NCBI RefSeq assembly: GCF_000334455.1 | Contig: NZ_BANX01000008.1 | Location: forward strand, 124,001 to 188,000 | DNA: 64,000 nucleotides | DNA from: Gordonia soli NBRC 108243 | GTDB lineage: Bacteria > Actinomycetota > Actinomycetes > Mycobacteriales > Mycobacteriaceae | Reading direction: 5' to 3' | Shown here: in pieces, positions 1 to 8,596 of the stretch | Layout: every line of letters starts with the position of its first letter | Position numbering within the stretch: position 1 is the first letter of the stretch | Translations under genes and position numbers: made by a program | The notes under the pieces: generated by a model | What the model saw: only the letters and a program-made list of their open reading frames with translations | The model's database searches: none | Told to the model about the DNA's origin: nothing

Positions 1-1034
1 ACGATCCAGAAATACCCGACGAGCAAGGTGAACCGGGACCCGCGGGCCTCGACGAGCTTCGCCGACTGCGGCGCCACCACGATCATCGCAAGGGCGGCCG
101 GCAAGATGGTCGCGCCCGCCTCCAGCGTCGAATACCCGAGGACGTTCTGCAGGTATTGCTGCCCGATGAACATCGCGCCCATCAACGTGCCGAACACGAT
201 GATGCCGCCGACCGCCGCGACCCAGAAGGTGCGGCGCCGCGCGACCCGGAGATCGAAGAGCGGGACGCGGACCCGCAACTGTCGCCACACGAATCCGATG
301 CCGGCGAGCAGGGCGATCGCGCCGAGCACGATCACCTTGGTCCGCGAACCGTCGAGCGGTACGAAGTTGATGGCGAGGACGAGCGCGCCGACCAGCAGAA
401 CCGACAGCACACCACCCAGGTTGTCGACCACCGCTCGCTCGTCGCCGGTGTCCTTCGGGACCAGCTTCCAGGCGAGGACGAGCGCGAGCACCGCCAGGGG
501 CAGGGTGACCAGGAAGACGGCGTTCCAGTGGAAGACCTCGAGCAGTCCGCCGGACATCACCGGTCCGAGCGCCGAGATCGCGCCGCCGAATGCCGACCAC
601 GCCGCGATCGCCTTGGTGCGCCCCGGGCCCGACCAGAGAGCGGTGATCATGGCCAGCGTCGTCGGGAAAGCGAGTCCTGCGGCGAGGCCACCGACGACCC
701 GCGCACCCATCAGTGTGTAGATGTCCGGCGCGATGCCCGCGACGATCGACGCCGGGATGCTCAGCGCCATGCCGTACAAGAGCATCCGCTTGCGGCCGTG
801 GCGATCCCCGAGCGCGCCCAGATAGAGCACCGATGCCGCGAGACCGAGCGAGTAGCCGACCGCCACCAGGTTGAGCTGGGTGGAACTGGCGTCGAACGCC
901 TTCCCGATGTCGGGGAGTGCGACGTTGGCGACGGCCAGGTTGATGTTGGCGACCCCGGCCACCAGGATCAGGCTGCCCAGCACGACCGGCGCGCGGTCGG
1001 GTGCGGTCTGTTCGCGGGTGTCGGTCGAGGTCAC
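1..1034 (-). CDS. DHA2-family MFS drug exporter, C-terminus cut by window edge
   Basis: Reading the minus strand from a GTG at 1034 gives 344 codons with no stop before the window edge, so the 3' end is missing. The product is a polytopic membrane protein. An N-terminal helix with NINLAVANVALPDIG, the loop GDRHGRKR between TM2 and TM3, and the SALGPVMSGGL region are typical of the 14-helix EmrB/QacA (DHA2) branch of proton-driven multidrug exporters. Substrate cannot be told. The start is supported by TACTCT (1041-1046) six bases before the GTG with no Shine-Dalgarno, suggesting a leaderless mRNA. The TetR gene at 1875-2555 lies upstream in the same direction, but 840 bases of repeat DNA separate them, so regulation by it is only a guess. 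Confidence 0.85.
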   Translation of the reverse strand, partial: MTSTDTREQTAPDRAPVVLGSLILVAGVANINLAVANVALPDIGKAFDASSTQLNLVAVGYSLGLAASVLYLGALGDRHGRKRMLLYGMALSIPASIVAGIAPDIYTLMGARVVGGLAAGLAFPTTLAMITALWSGPGRTKAIAAWSAFGGAISALGPVMSGGLLEVFHWNAVFLVTLPLAVLALVLAWKLVPKDTGDERAVVDNLGGVLSVLLVGALVLAINFVPLDGSRTKVIVLGAIALLAGIGFVWRQLRVRVPLFDLRVARRRTFWVAAVGGIIVFGTLMGAMFIGQQYLQNVLGYSTLEAGATILPAALAMIVVAPQSAKLVEARGSRFTLLVGYFWI

Positions 1035-1170
1035 AGCGTCAGAGTACGGAGACGCAGCCGTCGAGGTGGTCGGTTCTCGAGAGGTGTCGGGCGGATCGGT
1101 CGGGGTGGGGCGCCGGTGGGTGCGGTCGGGTGCGGTGGTCGGGGTCGCTGGACGATGTGCGGTCGACGGT

Positions 1171-1243
1171 GACGAAAATCTGCCGTCGAGCGGGTGGGCG
1201 CGTGGATATTGCACGCGACGGTCGGCTGGAGGGCAGATTGTGG
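1171..1243. repeat. 73-bp dispersed direct repeat, copy 1
   Basis: Matches 1408-1480 over 73 bases with about 11 mismatches by hand alignment. The ends are themselves inverted (ATCTGCC on the left, GGCAGAT on the right), so each copy can fold. No ORF in it looks coding. Confidence 0.7.
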
Positions 1244-1407
1244 CGAGGGTCCTGCCGGCCGAGCCGAGAGCGCAGGAGGCCGGGGGTGCGATCCGAAAAC
1301 CACCCGGCCACCACCGAAATCCACCCGTCAGCGAGAACCCACGACCGTATTGGCATCCGCTACCGCACGTCAGGCTGATCTCGGGCGGCCCGGGGCAGAT
1401 CTCGGGT

Positions 1408-1480
1408 GACCAAAACCTGCCGTCCACCGCGCGGCCGCGTGGATATCGCACACGACGGTCAGCTAGAGGGCAGATTGTGG
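1408..1480. repeat. 73-bp dispersed direct repeat, copy 2
   Basis: Second copy of the element at 1171-1243. The right-hand 14 bases are identical between copies, while the left half carries most substitutions. Both copies sit in the 840-base gene-free stretch 1035-1874, in the same orientation. Confidence 0.7.
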
Positions 1481-1570
1481 TCGGGGGCCGGACCGGGTCG
1501 GGGGCCAGGTCGGGCGGGGCCGGGCGTGGGCCCGAGAGCGCCCGACACCAGAGACCTCACAAACAGGAAA

Positions 1571-1603
1571 CGGGCCGTCACGGATGTTCTCCGCGACGGC
1601 CCG
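1571..1603 (-). terminator. Rho-independent terminator candidate downstream of tetR
   Basis: CGGGCCGTC pairs with GACGGCCCG and, after one mismatch, CGGA pairs with TCCG around a five-base loop. In the minus direction the hairpin is followed directly by TTTCCTGTTT, so it fits termination of the TetR gene that ends at 1875, with a long 3' tail. Confidence 0.55.
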
Positions 1604-1626
1604 TCCGGGTTCCTTCAACGATCCCC

Positions 1627-1790
1627 GCCGTTGCGCCTCTCGGCAGCAGGCCGCTCGCAGCGGCGAAAGGGGTGGGGCCCGGGGCATCGGACCGGAAATC
1701 GCTGTCGGCGACGTCTTCCGCCGTTGCGCCTCTCGGCAACTGGCCGCTCGAAGCGGCGAAAGGGTGGGACCCGGGGCATCGGATCGGAAG
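1627..1790. repeat. Two tandem copies of a ~70-bp repeat, plus a 14-bp tandem nearby
   Basis: A unit beginning GCCGTTGCGCCTCTCGGCA at 1627 recurs at 1720 (period 93), with most of the following 70 bases conserved, including CGGCGAAAGG and CCCGGGGCATCGGA. Just after, at 1832-1866, a 14-base unit CCCCGCCTGGTCGA occurs two and a half times. No coding function is seen in this gap. Confidence 0.6.
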
Positions 1791-1874
1791 CCGTCGGTGT
1801 GGTCAACGGACCGACCCCGCGATCTATTCCGCCCCGCCTGGTCGACCCCGCCTAGTCGACCCCGCCGAACAGTG

Positions 1875-2555
1875 TCACCCGCGACGACCGAGTGACTCGT
1901 CGATCGCCAGGAGTTGATCGGAGCGTACATCGCGCAACACCGCGAGGGTCGCGGTCATCGCGAGGTCGCAGGCCGCGTCGATGTCGGCGCCGTCGACGAT
2001 GATGGCGCGGTACGCGACATCGAGGCTGATGCCCAGCAGCAGCGACGACATGGTGTCCGCGCTCGCTCCGATGTGCGCCCCGCCGACCGCGTAGTTCTCC
2101 CGCAGGCGTGCTGCGATCCTCGGCTCGAGCGCCTGGTAGAGCCGCCGGCCGGGATCGTCGTTCTCGTGTCGGTGCCCGAGCAGGACACGCAGTCCCTCGG
2201 GATGCCGACGGGCGTAGGCGAACAGCGACTCGACCGCGTGCCGGGCGCGCGCCCCGTGGGTCATGTCGGTGCTGTCGTCGTATGCGGCGAACATCCAGCC
2301 GGTGAACTCGGCCATCTCGCGGTCGATGACCCGCTCCACGAGCGCATCCCGCGACCCGAAGTGCGCGTACAACGTGACCCGCGAGGTGTCGCCGCGCTCG
2401 GCGATCATGTCCATCGTCGCGCGTTCGGCACCGACGTCGGCGATCACCGACCGCGCGGCATCGAGCAGTTGGGAGTCGGTCGGACGGTTGCGGGTGCTGC
2501 GCGCGGGTCGGGGGGCACGCGGACGCGCCTCATCGACCCGACGAGTGTTCGGCAC
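1875..2555 (-). CDS. TetR/AcrR-family transcriptional regulator
   Basis: A 226-residue one-component repressor. After a basic N-terminal tail of about 25 residues, residues ~26-75 form the TetR helix-turn-helix (LLDAARSVIADVGAERATM, then RGDTSRVTLYAHFGSRDAL). The C-terminal part is an all-helical ligand domain with no recognisable subfamily. GTG start with a strong GGAGGAG just upstream. The next upstream gene in the same direction is the MpaB-like oxygenase (2724-4043), 168 bases away, so the two could be related in function; the DHA2 exporter downstream is a second candidate target. Ligand unknown. Confidence 0.85.
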   Translation of the reverse strand: MPNTRRVDEARPRAPRPARSTRNRPTDSQLLDAARSVIADVGAERATMDMIAERGDTSRVTLYAHFGSRDALVERVIDREMAEFTGWMFAAYDDSTDMTHGARARHAVESLFAYARRHPEGLRVLLGHRHENDDPGRRLYQALEPRIAARLRENYAVGGAHIGASADTMSSLLLGISLDVAYRAIIVDGADIDAACDLAMTATLAVLRDVRSDQLLAIDESLGRRG

Positions 2556-2723
2556 GCCGCTCCTCCTGCCCCGATCCGAGGAAACCGCGTCATCCGACCG
2601 GACGACGCTGGCTTCGACGGTAGCGCGCCGACGGTCCGGATCGCGCGCCCAGTCGCAATCACCGGGCGCCGGCTCGGTCCGCTCGAGTACGCGCCCCGGC
2701 CCACCTACCCGTCTCCGACGAGG

Positions 2724-4043
2724 TCAGCGACGCAATCCGGCGGAGACGTCGAACTCCGCCGGACGCTCCGACTGCCACTCGTGCCACCGCTCCCAGCGCC
2801 GCACCGACGACTGCTGAAGTCGCTCGTCGACACCTGGCACGAGCCGACGCCCGATCTCGGCCAGGATGCGGATCGGCAACTGGGCCATCAGGAGTCCGAC
2901 GCCGAACCAGCCGACCGGCACCCGGTAGCGCCGACGGTTCCACGGGAGCATGAACAGCCGCGCGTACCCCGATTGCAGATGGAGGTGGAAGTGCGCGCGG
3001 AGTCGGTCCCGCAACCCGGCGTCGCCACGCGGGGCAAAGCCCGGGACGAAGGACTCCACCAGTTCTGCACCGACGGGTCCGGAGTCGTGGGACCGCGAGG
3101 CGTCGAAGAGGTAGAGCAGGCGCAGACCGTCGGCGATGGTCGACGGGTAGATGTCATCGACGCGGACGCCCAACAGGTATCCGAGGTATCGGTTGAAGTG
3201 CAGCGATGCCTCGATCTCGGCTTTGGATGTGACGATCCCGAGACCGTACAGACCGAGCGCCGGGCCGACGCTGCCACCCAGGAGCGTCAACATCATCTCC
3301 GACTGACTGATCGGCAGACCCCAGCGCTCGTCGTCCCATTCGCCGTGCGAGCGGACCCCGGCGCGCACCGAGACGTGCATGACCCGGACGTGCATGGTGA
3401 TCGCGCGTGCCCGACTCCCGCGTCGGGTGATGGCGCCGGGCCGCGACACCTCGATCCACCATCGACTCGTCTCGAGGTACCGGTGCAGCGCCCGCTCTCC
3501 CGCATAGCCGCCCGACAGCGAGAGCGGAACGGCCAGCGAGCCTTCCGTGTAGGTGTCCATCGTGCCAGCGTTGCCGACGCCGCCGAGCGCATAGCCCCAC
3601 CGTCGCCAGACCGCGGCCCCCGCCTCGATGAGTTCGGGGTCGGCCCAGTCGGGCAGGGTGTCGAAGTCCGCGACCAGTGCCCGCATCGACTCGGGGGCGT
3701 CCGGGACGGCCTCGATCCCCTCGTCGAGCGCGCGTTCGAGCATCGCCCGCCCGGCAACCGGTCCGAGGTCACCGTGATAGATCTCGGCGACGAACCGCTC
3801 GGCGACGGGATCGCCGGTGGTCAGGAGTTCGCCGTACCGGTCGGCGACCCGGTCCGAGGGCATGAGGTCGACACCGGTGTGCCGCAGCACGCGGTCGCGG
3901 AGTCGGCGATGTGGGGAGTCGGTGGGCAGTGGCCATCGATAGGCCGATGGATGCTCGGGACGACGAGTCACCCCGTCGACGGCGGTCTCGGCAGCACAAT
4001 GACCGCCGTCGACGGTTGAGATGATTTCTCGATTTCGTCTCAC
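2724..4043 (-). CDS. MpaB/Lcp-like DUF2236 oxygenase
   Basis: A 439-residue protein of the oxygenase MpaB family (DUF2236), which also contains latex-clearing protein (rubber oxygenase). Visible signs are YRWPLPTDSPHRRLRDRVLRH near residue 35, the helical region with GGVGNAGTMDTYTEGSLAVP, RYLETSRWWIEV, and MHVRVMHVSVR, whose histidines are candidates for b-type haem binding as in Lcp. No signal peptide is visible, unlike secreted Lcp, so rubber cleavage is not implied. Many actinobacterial members have unknown substrates. The GTG start at 4043 is preceded by TACGCT seven bases upstream with no Shine-Dalgarno, which fits a leaderless transcript. It is followed by a TetR gene. Confidence 0.75.
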   Translation of the reverse strand: MRRNREIISTVDGGHCAAETAVDGVTRRPEHPSAYRWPLPTDSPHRRLRDRVLRHTGVDLMPSDRVADRYGELLTTGDPVAERFVAEIYHGDLGPVAGRAMLERALDEGIEAVPDAPESMRALVADFDTLPDWADPELIEAGAAVWRRWGYALGGVGNAGTMDTYTEGSLAVPLSLSGGYAGERALHRYLETSRWWIEVSRPGAITRRGSRARAITMHVRVMHVSVRAGVRSHGEWDDERWGLPISQSEMMLTLLGGSVGPALGLYGLGIVTSKAEIEASLHFNRYLGYLLGVRVDDIYPSTIADGLRLLYLFDASRSHDSGPVGAELVESFVPGFAPRGDAGLRDRLRAHFHLHLQSGYARLFMLPWNRRRYRVPVGWFGVGLLMAQLPIRILAEIGRRLVPGVDERLQQSSVRRWERWHEWQSERPAEFDVSAGLRR

Positions 4044-4138
4044 GACGGAGAGCGTACCGCGCCGATCGAAGCACCCACAGCGGATCGCGGTACGGATCCT
4101 GACGGCGCGGTCTCGGCCGGCTCAGCCGACCGCGTCGG

Positions 4139-4306
4139 TCACGGGAAGCAGAACGAGATGTTGGACGAGCCCAGCGGCACGTTGACGCAGATCGAGAAGG
4201 CCTTGGTCGGCTGGATCGGCGCGGCGGACGCGACCGGCGCCAGCGCTCCGCCGACGACCACGACAGACGCAGTGGCGGCCAGGACCAGTGAGATACGACG
4301 CTTCAT
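4139..4306 (-). CDS. Small secreted peptide with two cysteines
   Basis: A 55-residue ORF: a classical signal peptide (KRR, then a hydrophobic core, then PVASAA) with likely cleavage after residue 29, leaving about 26 residues. The mature part has cysteines at 40 and 53 that could form one disulphide and ends in SFCFP. The start ATG at 4306 has AGGAG nine bases upstream. I do not recognise a family. It lies alone between the MpaB-like gene and the ATP-grasp gene, all on the minus strand. Confidence 0.65.
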   Translation of the reverse strand: MKRRISLVLAATASVVVVGGALAPVASAAPIQPTKAFSICVNVPLGSSNISFCFP

Positions 4307-4467
4307 TCGACGACTCCTCGAGACGATCGCGCTCTCCTGACCGCAGGCGGGTCCGCGATGTCCGATATCGTACCGCCGCGACATCTGCGGCCGACAGGCG
4401 ATTACGGCCAGCGCACCAGCGAAGAGCGGGGCCGGAGAACCGCCTCGGAGTCGGACTCCGCCGCACG

Positions 4468-5652
4468 TCAGATACGGGTGCCGTCCCACTCGTGGTCGTG
4501 CATGAAGCCCTCGGCCAGGCCGACGCGGTACCTCACACAACTGCGGAGGATGCCCGCGTAGGCCACCGGCAGCAGCCAGGCCGGCTTCTGGTCACCCTTG
4601 TGGGTGATGACGTCGTCGGCGGCGCGGAACTCGCGTGCGAACGCGCGCAGCTGCGCGAACCGACTCAGTGATCGATCCGGCACCGCGGACCGTCGCCAGC
4701 CGTACAGCATCATGCCGACGCCGATCATCCGGTCGGTGTCCGGATCGGGCTCGATGATCTCGTCGTTCTCCGCGAAGAACGCCCGGTCGATGCCGTCCTC
4801 TGGTCGGAACATCATGATCCCGCTGGTGGCGCGAGGGTTGCACTCGATGCAGAACAGCCCGCGCTCGGGGTCCTCGATGAAGTCGAAACCGACCTGGCCG
4901 GTGAAGTTCTGGTCCTTCACGAAGTCGGTGACCCAGTCGAGGATGCCCTGGTGCTGCACCGACTGGAAGGTCAGGCACGAACTCCCACCGATGGCGTAGC
5001 GCACCGGGTAGGTGGCGTGTGCGTAGATGCGCCCCTCGTGGCAGACCGAGTACGAGCAGTACTTGTCCCCGCCGACCCATTCCTGGGCCAGCCACGGGTT
5101 GCCCTCGTCGAAGGTCAGCCAGCCCAGATCATCACCGGGCGTGACCTTATGGACCTTCTGCGAACCGCGCGAGTAGACCTCTTTCATGGCGAACGGCGCC
5201 GAGAAGTCGAGCTTCGCCAGGTCGGCCGGACCGGCGACCCGCGAATACTTGAGCGACGGGATGCCCCGCTCGGTCAGCAGCTCGGAGAACTCGAACTTGT
5301 TGTGCAGCCGGTTCTCGGTCTCGAAGTCCGACAAAAACAGCTTGCAGGAGTCGGGGAACTCGTCGACCATCATCGCCAGGATGTCGGTCTCCTCGTGGAT
5401 GGGGATGACCAGGTCGATGTTCTGCTCACGAACGATCCGCGCCAGCTCGCGAGCGTAGGCGCGCGGCTGGAACTTCGGGGGCGGCACCTTGTAGAAGGCC
5501 GACGTGGCGCGGGACAGGCGCCCGACGCCGATCGGGATGCTGTCGACGAGGGTGACCCGGTGTCCCGCAGCCGACAACTGTCGGGCGAGATCGAGGGTGA
5601 GGAACGAGCGGCCGAAGGTGATCAGTACGTGGTGACGGTCGAGACGGCTCAC
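4468..5652 (-). CDS. ATP-grasp enzyme of unknown substrate
   Basis: A 394-residue cytosolic protein. The N-terminus (HVLITFGRSFLTLDLARQLSAAGHRVTLVD) is a preATP-grasp Rossmann-like fold. The central region carries FAMKEVYSRGSQ (ATP-binding lysine) and LAQEWVGGDKY, and the C-terminal half has GQVGFDFIEDPERGLFCIE followed by NPRATSG, the Mg-ATP site of ATP-grasp carboxylate-amine ligases. Such enzymes join a carboxylate to an amine or thiol through an acylphosphate; the substrate is not predictable here. GTG start at 5652, with TACACT seven bases upstream and no Shine-Dalgarno (leaderless pattern). No partner gene is evident. Confidence 0.8.
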   Translation of the reverse strand: MSRLDRHHVLITFGRSFLTLDLARQLSAAGHRVTLVDSIPIGVGRLSRATSAFYKVPPPKFQPRAYARELARIVREQNIDLVIPIHEETDILAMMVDEFPDSCKLFLSDFETENRLHNKFEFSELLTERGIPSLKYSRVAGPADLAKLDFSAPFAMKEVYSRGSQKVHKVTPGDDLGWLTFDEGNPWLAQEWVGGDKYCSYSVCHEGRIYAHATYPVRYAIGGSSCLTFQSVQHQGILDWVTDFVKDQNFTGQVGFDFIEDPERGLFCIECNPRATSGIMMFRPEDGIDRAFFAENDEIIEPDPDTDRMIGVGMMLYGWRRSAVPDRSLSRFAQLRAFAREFRAADDVITHKGDQKPAWLLPVAYAGILRSCVRYRVGLAEGFMHDHEWDGTRI

Positions 5653-5962
5653 CGAAGCGAGTGTAGAGGGAACCGCAGGACGCTCCGCCCCCGCGTGCTG
5701 CCGCGGGGCGCTGTGTCGTCCGGGGCAGCAGTCTCGTCCGGAGCAGCAGTGTCATCCGGTCGGGGTGCCGACCGGACGGCGAGCGTCACCGGAGCGTCAC
5801 CGCCCGGGTACGGAATAGTCGTACCCCCGGCGTACGTTTCTGAGAGGAGTTTGAGAAAAGTCGGTGTCCGGGGCCGCGAGGCCCGTCCACCCGTCATGTC
5901 TCCGATGAGGACGCCCGTGCGGGCGTATCCACCAGGGGCGTGACGGACCGCGGAGGTTGTTG
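5653..5962. other. Divergent intergenic region with 18-bp tandem repeat and inverted repeat
   Basis: No gene is seen. An 18-base unit TCGTCCGGGGCAGCAGTC is repeated at 5716 and 5734, with a partial third copy at 5752. GGGTACG/CGTACCC forms a 7-bp inverted repeat around GAATAGT (5806-5826). TACGTT at 5833 is a possible -10 for the rightward gene, giving an untranslated leader of roughly 118 bases. Confidence 0.45.
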
Positions 5963-7033
5963 ATGTTCCTGATCGGCGTGATCGCCGCTTGTCTGGCTGC
6001 CGTCGCGTACGGCATGTCGACGGTGCTGCGTGCGCTCGGTGCACGACGGGTCGCGCAGGAGGAGCGCGACCACGGTGCCGACGAGCCGATTCCCGGTAGC
6101 AGCCCGTCGCTCCAGTCGACGCTGTCGACCTTCGCCGATCCCGCATTCATCCTCGGCACGCTGATGGTGATCATCGGCTTCGCCGGTGGCGCGCTGGCGG
6201 CCCGCTTCCTGCCGCTGTTCCTCTCGCAGACCATCGTCTCGGCCAACCTCGTGGTCACCGCCCTGCTGGGCACGATCATGCTCAACATCGCGCTGCACAC
6301 CCGCGACTGGATCGCGATCTGGCTGGTCGTCTTGTCCCTGTGCCTGCTCGGGTTCTCGTCTGCCCACCACACCGGCGGCGGCGAGGACAGCGACCTCCAC
6401 TGGGGTCTGTTCCTGGCGACGGTAGTCCTCGCGGGTCTCTCGCTGCTGGCGGTCTACCGACTCGGCCCGGCCGGCGCAATCGCCGGCGGTGCGGCCGCCG
6501 GACTCCTGTTCGGCGTCATCGCGATCGCCGTCCGCATCCTGCGCGGTGTCCAGCCGTTCGAGCCGCTCACGCTGATCACCGACCCGGCTGCGTGGACCAT
6601 CGCCATCGCCGGCGCTGTCGGCTTCTACGTTCAGACGGTCGCGCTGCAACTGGGTGCCGTCAACGGCGTCACCGCGGTGCTGGTCGTCGGAGAGACGGCC
6701 GGCCCCAGCCTGGTCGGCGTGCTCTTCCTGGGTGACACGGCCAAGCCGGGTCTCGGCTGGCTCGCGGTCGTCGGGTTCATCGGCGCCGTCATCGGTGCGG
6801 TCCTCGTCGCCTACTACGGGTCCGGCGAGGCCGACCACTTCGGTGAGGCGCCGCCGATGAAGGGCGGCTGGCGTCGCGGCCGCGAGGACCCGCCCACCAC
6901 CGACACCGGGGACATCGACACCGCTCGTTTCGGCAACGCGATCTGGGGCAGCCTCGCGCTCGGCGACAACCGCGACCGTTCCCGACGCAGGTCGTCGCCG
7001 GAGCCCGACTCGGACCGGTCCGACGACCTCTGA
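5963..7033 (+). CDS. DMT-superfamily-like integral membrane protein
   Basis: 356 residues, with about nine or ten predicted membrane helices in the first 290 (for example LIGVIAACLAAVAYGMSTVL, LVVTALLGTIMLNIAL, WLAVVGFIGAVIGAVLVAYY) and a hydrophilic, charged, cytosolic-looking tail of 65 residues. The arrangement of paired hydrophobic hairpins resembles EamA/DMT transporters. It also resembles the NIPA-like membrane proteins common in actinobacteria; the substrate is unknown. The ATG at 5963 is chosen because GGAGG ends six bases upstream; an in-frame TTG at 5957 abuts the Shine-Dalgarno and is unlikely. Confidence 0.7.
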   Translation: MFLIGVIAACLAAVAYGMSTVLRALGARRVAQEERDHGADEPIPGSSPSLQSTLSTFADPAFILGTLMVIIGFAGGALAARFLPLFLSQTIVSANLVVTALLGTIMLNIALHTRDWIAIWLVVLSLCLLGFSSAHHTGGGEDSDLHWGLFLATVVLAGLSLLAVYRLGPAGAIAGGAAAGLLFGVIAIAVRILRGVQPFEPLTLITDPAAWTIAIAGAVGFYVQTVALQLGAVNGVTAVLVVGETAGPSLVGVLFLGDTAKPGLGWLAVVGFIGAVIGAVLVAYYGSGEADHFGEAPPMKGGWRRGREDPPTTDTGDIDTARFGNAIWGSLALGDNRDRSRRRSSPEPDSDRSDDL

Positions 7034-7119
7034 GCTCTGAGCGCCACACGCTGGTGTGACGTGTCCGAGATCGACCGGCAGCGTTGACATCCCCACCCAC
7101 CGCCGTGAGGGTGGAGGAC

Positions 7120-8010
7120 ATGACCGCCACCCCGAGCACCGACACCGCAGGCGCCGCCGCGGCCCGCACCGCTTACGAGACGCTCGAGCCGTTCCACGTG
7201 TTCTCGTACTTCAATCCTCGCCTCAAGGCTGCCCAGACCGACACCGGGCTCGATCCGCACGCCTTCTACGTCGGCGCACGCGGGGCGCCGCTGGCGAGTA
7301 CCTCACCGCACCTCGTCGTGGCCACCTTCTACAACTTCCGTCCCGACCTGGTCGTGGGCGCGTGGGAACGCTCACTGGCCGCCGGTCTCGACGCGGTGAC
7401 CGCCCGGCGCGACACCATGCTCGACGACTCGTTGGCAGAGATCCTGGGTGATCGCTTCTCCGACGACGAGCTCTCGGGACTGGCCGACGAGTACTCTGCC
7501 CTGGGCGAGTCGCTCTCGTTCAGCGGTCGTCCGCTGGCCGCGGCGTGGCGTGACGCCGCGGTGCCCGACTCCCCGCGGGTCGCGCTCTGGTACCGCATCG
7601 CGGTGCTCCGGGAATGGCGCGGCGACAACCACATCGCGGCTCTGGTCATCAACGGTCTCGACGCGATCGACGCCGTGGTCTTCCATGAGGCCGAGCACCC
7701 CGACCCGACGATCCGCCGCCGTCTGCTCGGTCGTCGACTGGTGCAGCTGACCCGCGGCTGGTCCGACGAGGAGTGGGATGCCTCGGTGGCGCGGCTCGTC
7801 GACCGCGGCCTGGTGGAGACCACCGACTCCGGGCACGCGTTGACCGACGCCGGCGCACGGCTTCACGACGAGATCGAGGCCGCGACCGACGCCGCATCCG
7901 CCCCCGCATGGTCGGGCGACGGTGTCGACGACCTGCTCTCGCGTACGCGGCCGGTGGTGAAGGCCATCATCGACGCTGGCGTGCTCCCCGGCACCCGCAA
8001 GAAGGACTGA
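7120..8010 (+). CDS. SCO6745-family conserved protein
   Basis: 296 residues, soluble. The family is common in actinobacteria and has no known activity. The N-terminal half contains FSYFNPRLKAAQTDTGLDPHAFYVGARGAPL and the central part RPLAAAWRDAAVPDSPRVALWYRIAVLREWRGDNHIAALV; the C-terminal part (WSDEEWDASVARLVDRGLV...LTDAGARLHDEIEAATD) looks like a winged-helix or MarR-type segment. An earlier in-frame TTG at 7084 would add 12 residues, but the ATG at 7120 has GAGGG eight bases upstream and is preferred. It follows the membrane protein by 86 bases on the same strand. Confidence 0.7.
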   Translation: MTATPSTDTAGAAAARTAYETLEPFHVFSYFNPRLKAAQTDTGLDPHAFYVGARGAPLASTSPHLVVATFYNFRPDLVVGAWERSLAAGLDAVTARRDTMLDDSLAEILGDRFSDDELSGLADEYSALGESLSFSGRPLAAAWRDAAVPDSPRVALWYRIAVLREWRGDNHIAALVINGLDAIDAVVFHEAEHPDPTIRRRLLGRRLVQLTRGWSDEEWDASVARLVDRGLVETTDSGHALTDAGARLHDEIEAATDAASAPAWSGDGVDDLLSRTRPVVKAIIDAGVLPGTRKKD

Positions 8011-8134
8011 GCCGGCCCGCCCACGATCGACCCAGCCCGGTCGGCCCTGCCCGGCCGACCGGGTGGGGCAGCCGCCGCATCGCATCGGCCGAATCACCCG
8101 CCGGACAACGCCGGAGACGGTAGAGGTTGACGCC

Positions 8135-8584
8135 ATGGACGACGTCGCCGCCATCAAGGCGCTCAAGTACCGCTACCTGCGCACGCTGGACACCAAGCAG
8201 TGGGACCTCTTCGCCGAGACACTCACCCCGGACGTCACCGGCGACTACGGCTCGAGTCTGAGCTTCACCGACCGTGACACCCTCGTCGACTTCATGCGCG
8301 GTTCCGTCGGGCCGGGCGTGATCACCGAGCATCGCGTCGATCATCCGGAGATCGACGTCGAAGGCGACGAGGCGACCGGACGCTGGTATCTCCAGGACCG
8401 GGTCATCGTCCCCGACTTCTCGTTCATGCTGTTCGGCGCCGCGTTCTACGCCGACCGCTACCGCAAGACCGCCGACGGCTGGCGGATCAGCGCGACGGGA
8501 TACGACCGGACCTACGAGGCGACGCTCCCGCTCACCGACGTCCCCGGGTTCTCGCTGAAGGTCGGGCCCGCCATCCACACGTGA
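8135..8584 (+). CDS. NTF2/SnoaL-like nuclear-transport-factor-2 fold protein
   Basis: 149 residues, the usual length of a single SnoaL-like domain. It starts with an amphipathic helix (DDVAAIKALKYRYLRTLDTKQWDLFAETLT), continues with PDVTGDYG and a beta-rich half (GDEATGRWYLQDRVIV, FYADRYRKTADGWRISATGYDRTYEA). The fold is used for small hydrophobic ligands in isomerases, dehydratases and resistance proteins; nothing specifies the reaction here. ATG 8135 has AGAGG eight bases upstream. It is convergent with the LuxR-type gene, whose stop lies 13 bases beyond. Confidence 0.75.
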   Translation: MDDVAAIKALKYRYLRTLDTKQWDLFAETLTPDVTGDYGSSLSFTDRDTLVDFMRGSVGPGVITEHRVDHPEIDVEGDEATGRWYLQDRVIVPDFSFMLFGAAFYADRYRKTADGWRISATGYDRTYEATLPLTDVPGFSLKVGPAIHT

Positions 8585-8596
8585 ACCGGCGCGGCC

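Noticed and set aside
3677..3865. Short Arg-rich ORFs such as 62 aa at 3677 and many similar ones
   Set aside because: Typical GC-rich out-of-frame translations inside established genes.
1914..4019. A 701-codon plus-strand frame opposite the TetR and MpaB-like genes
   Set aside because: It crosses two genes on the other strand, has no recognisable fold and shows reversed codon bias.
7084..7119. TTG start for the SCO6745-family gene
   Set aside because: It would add 12 residues with no Shine-Dalgarno; the ATG at 7120 has one.
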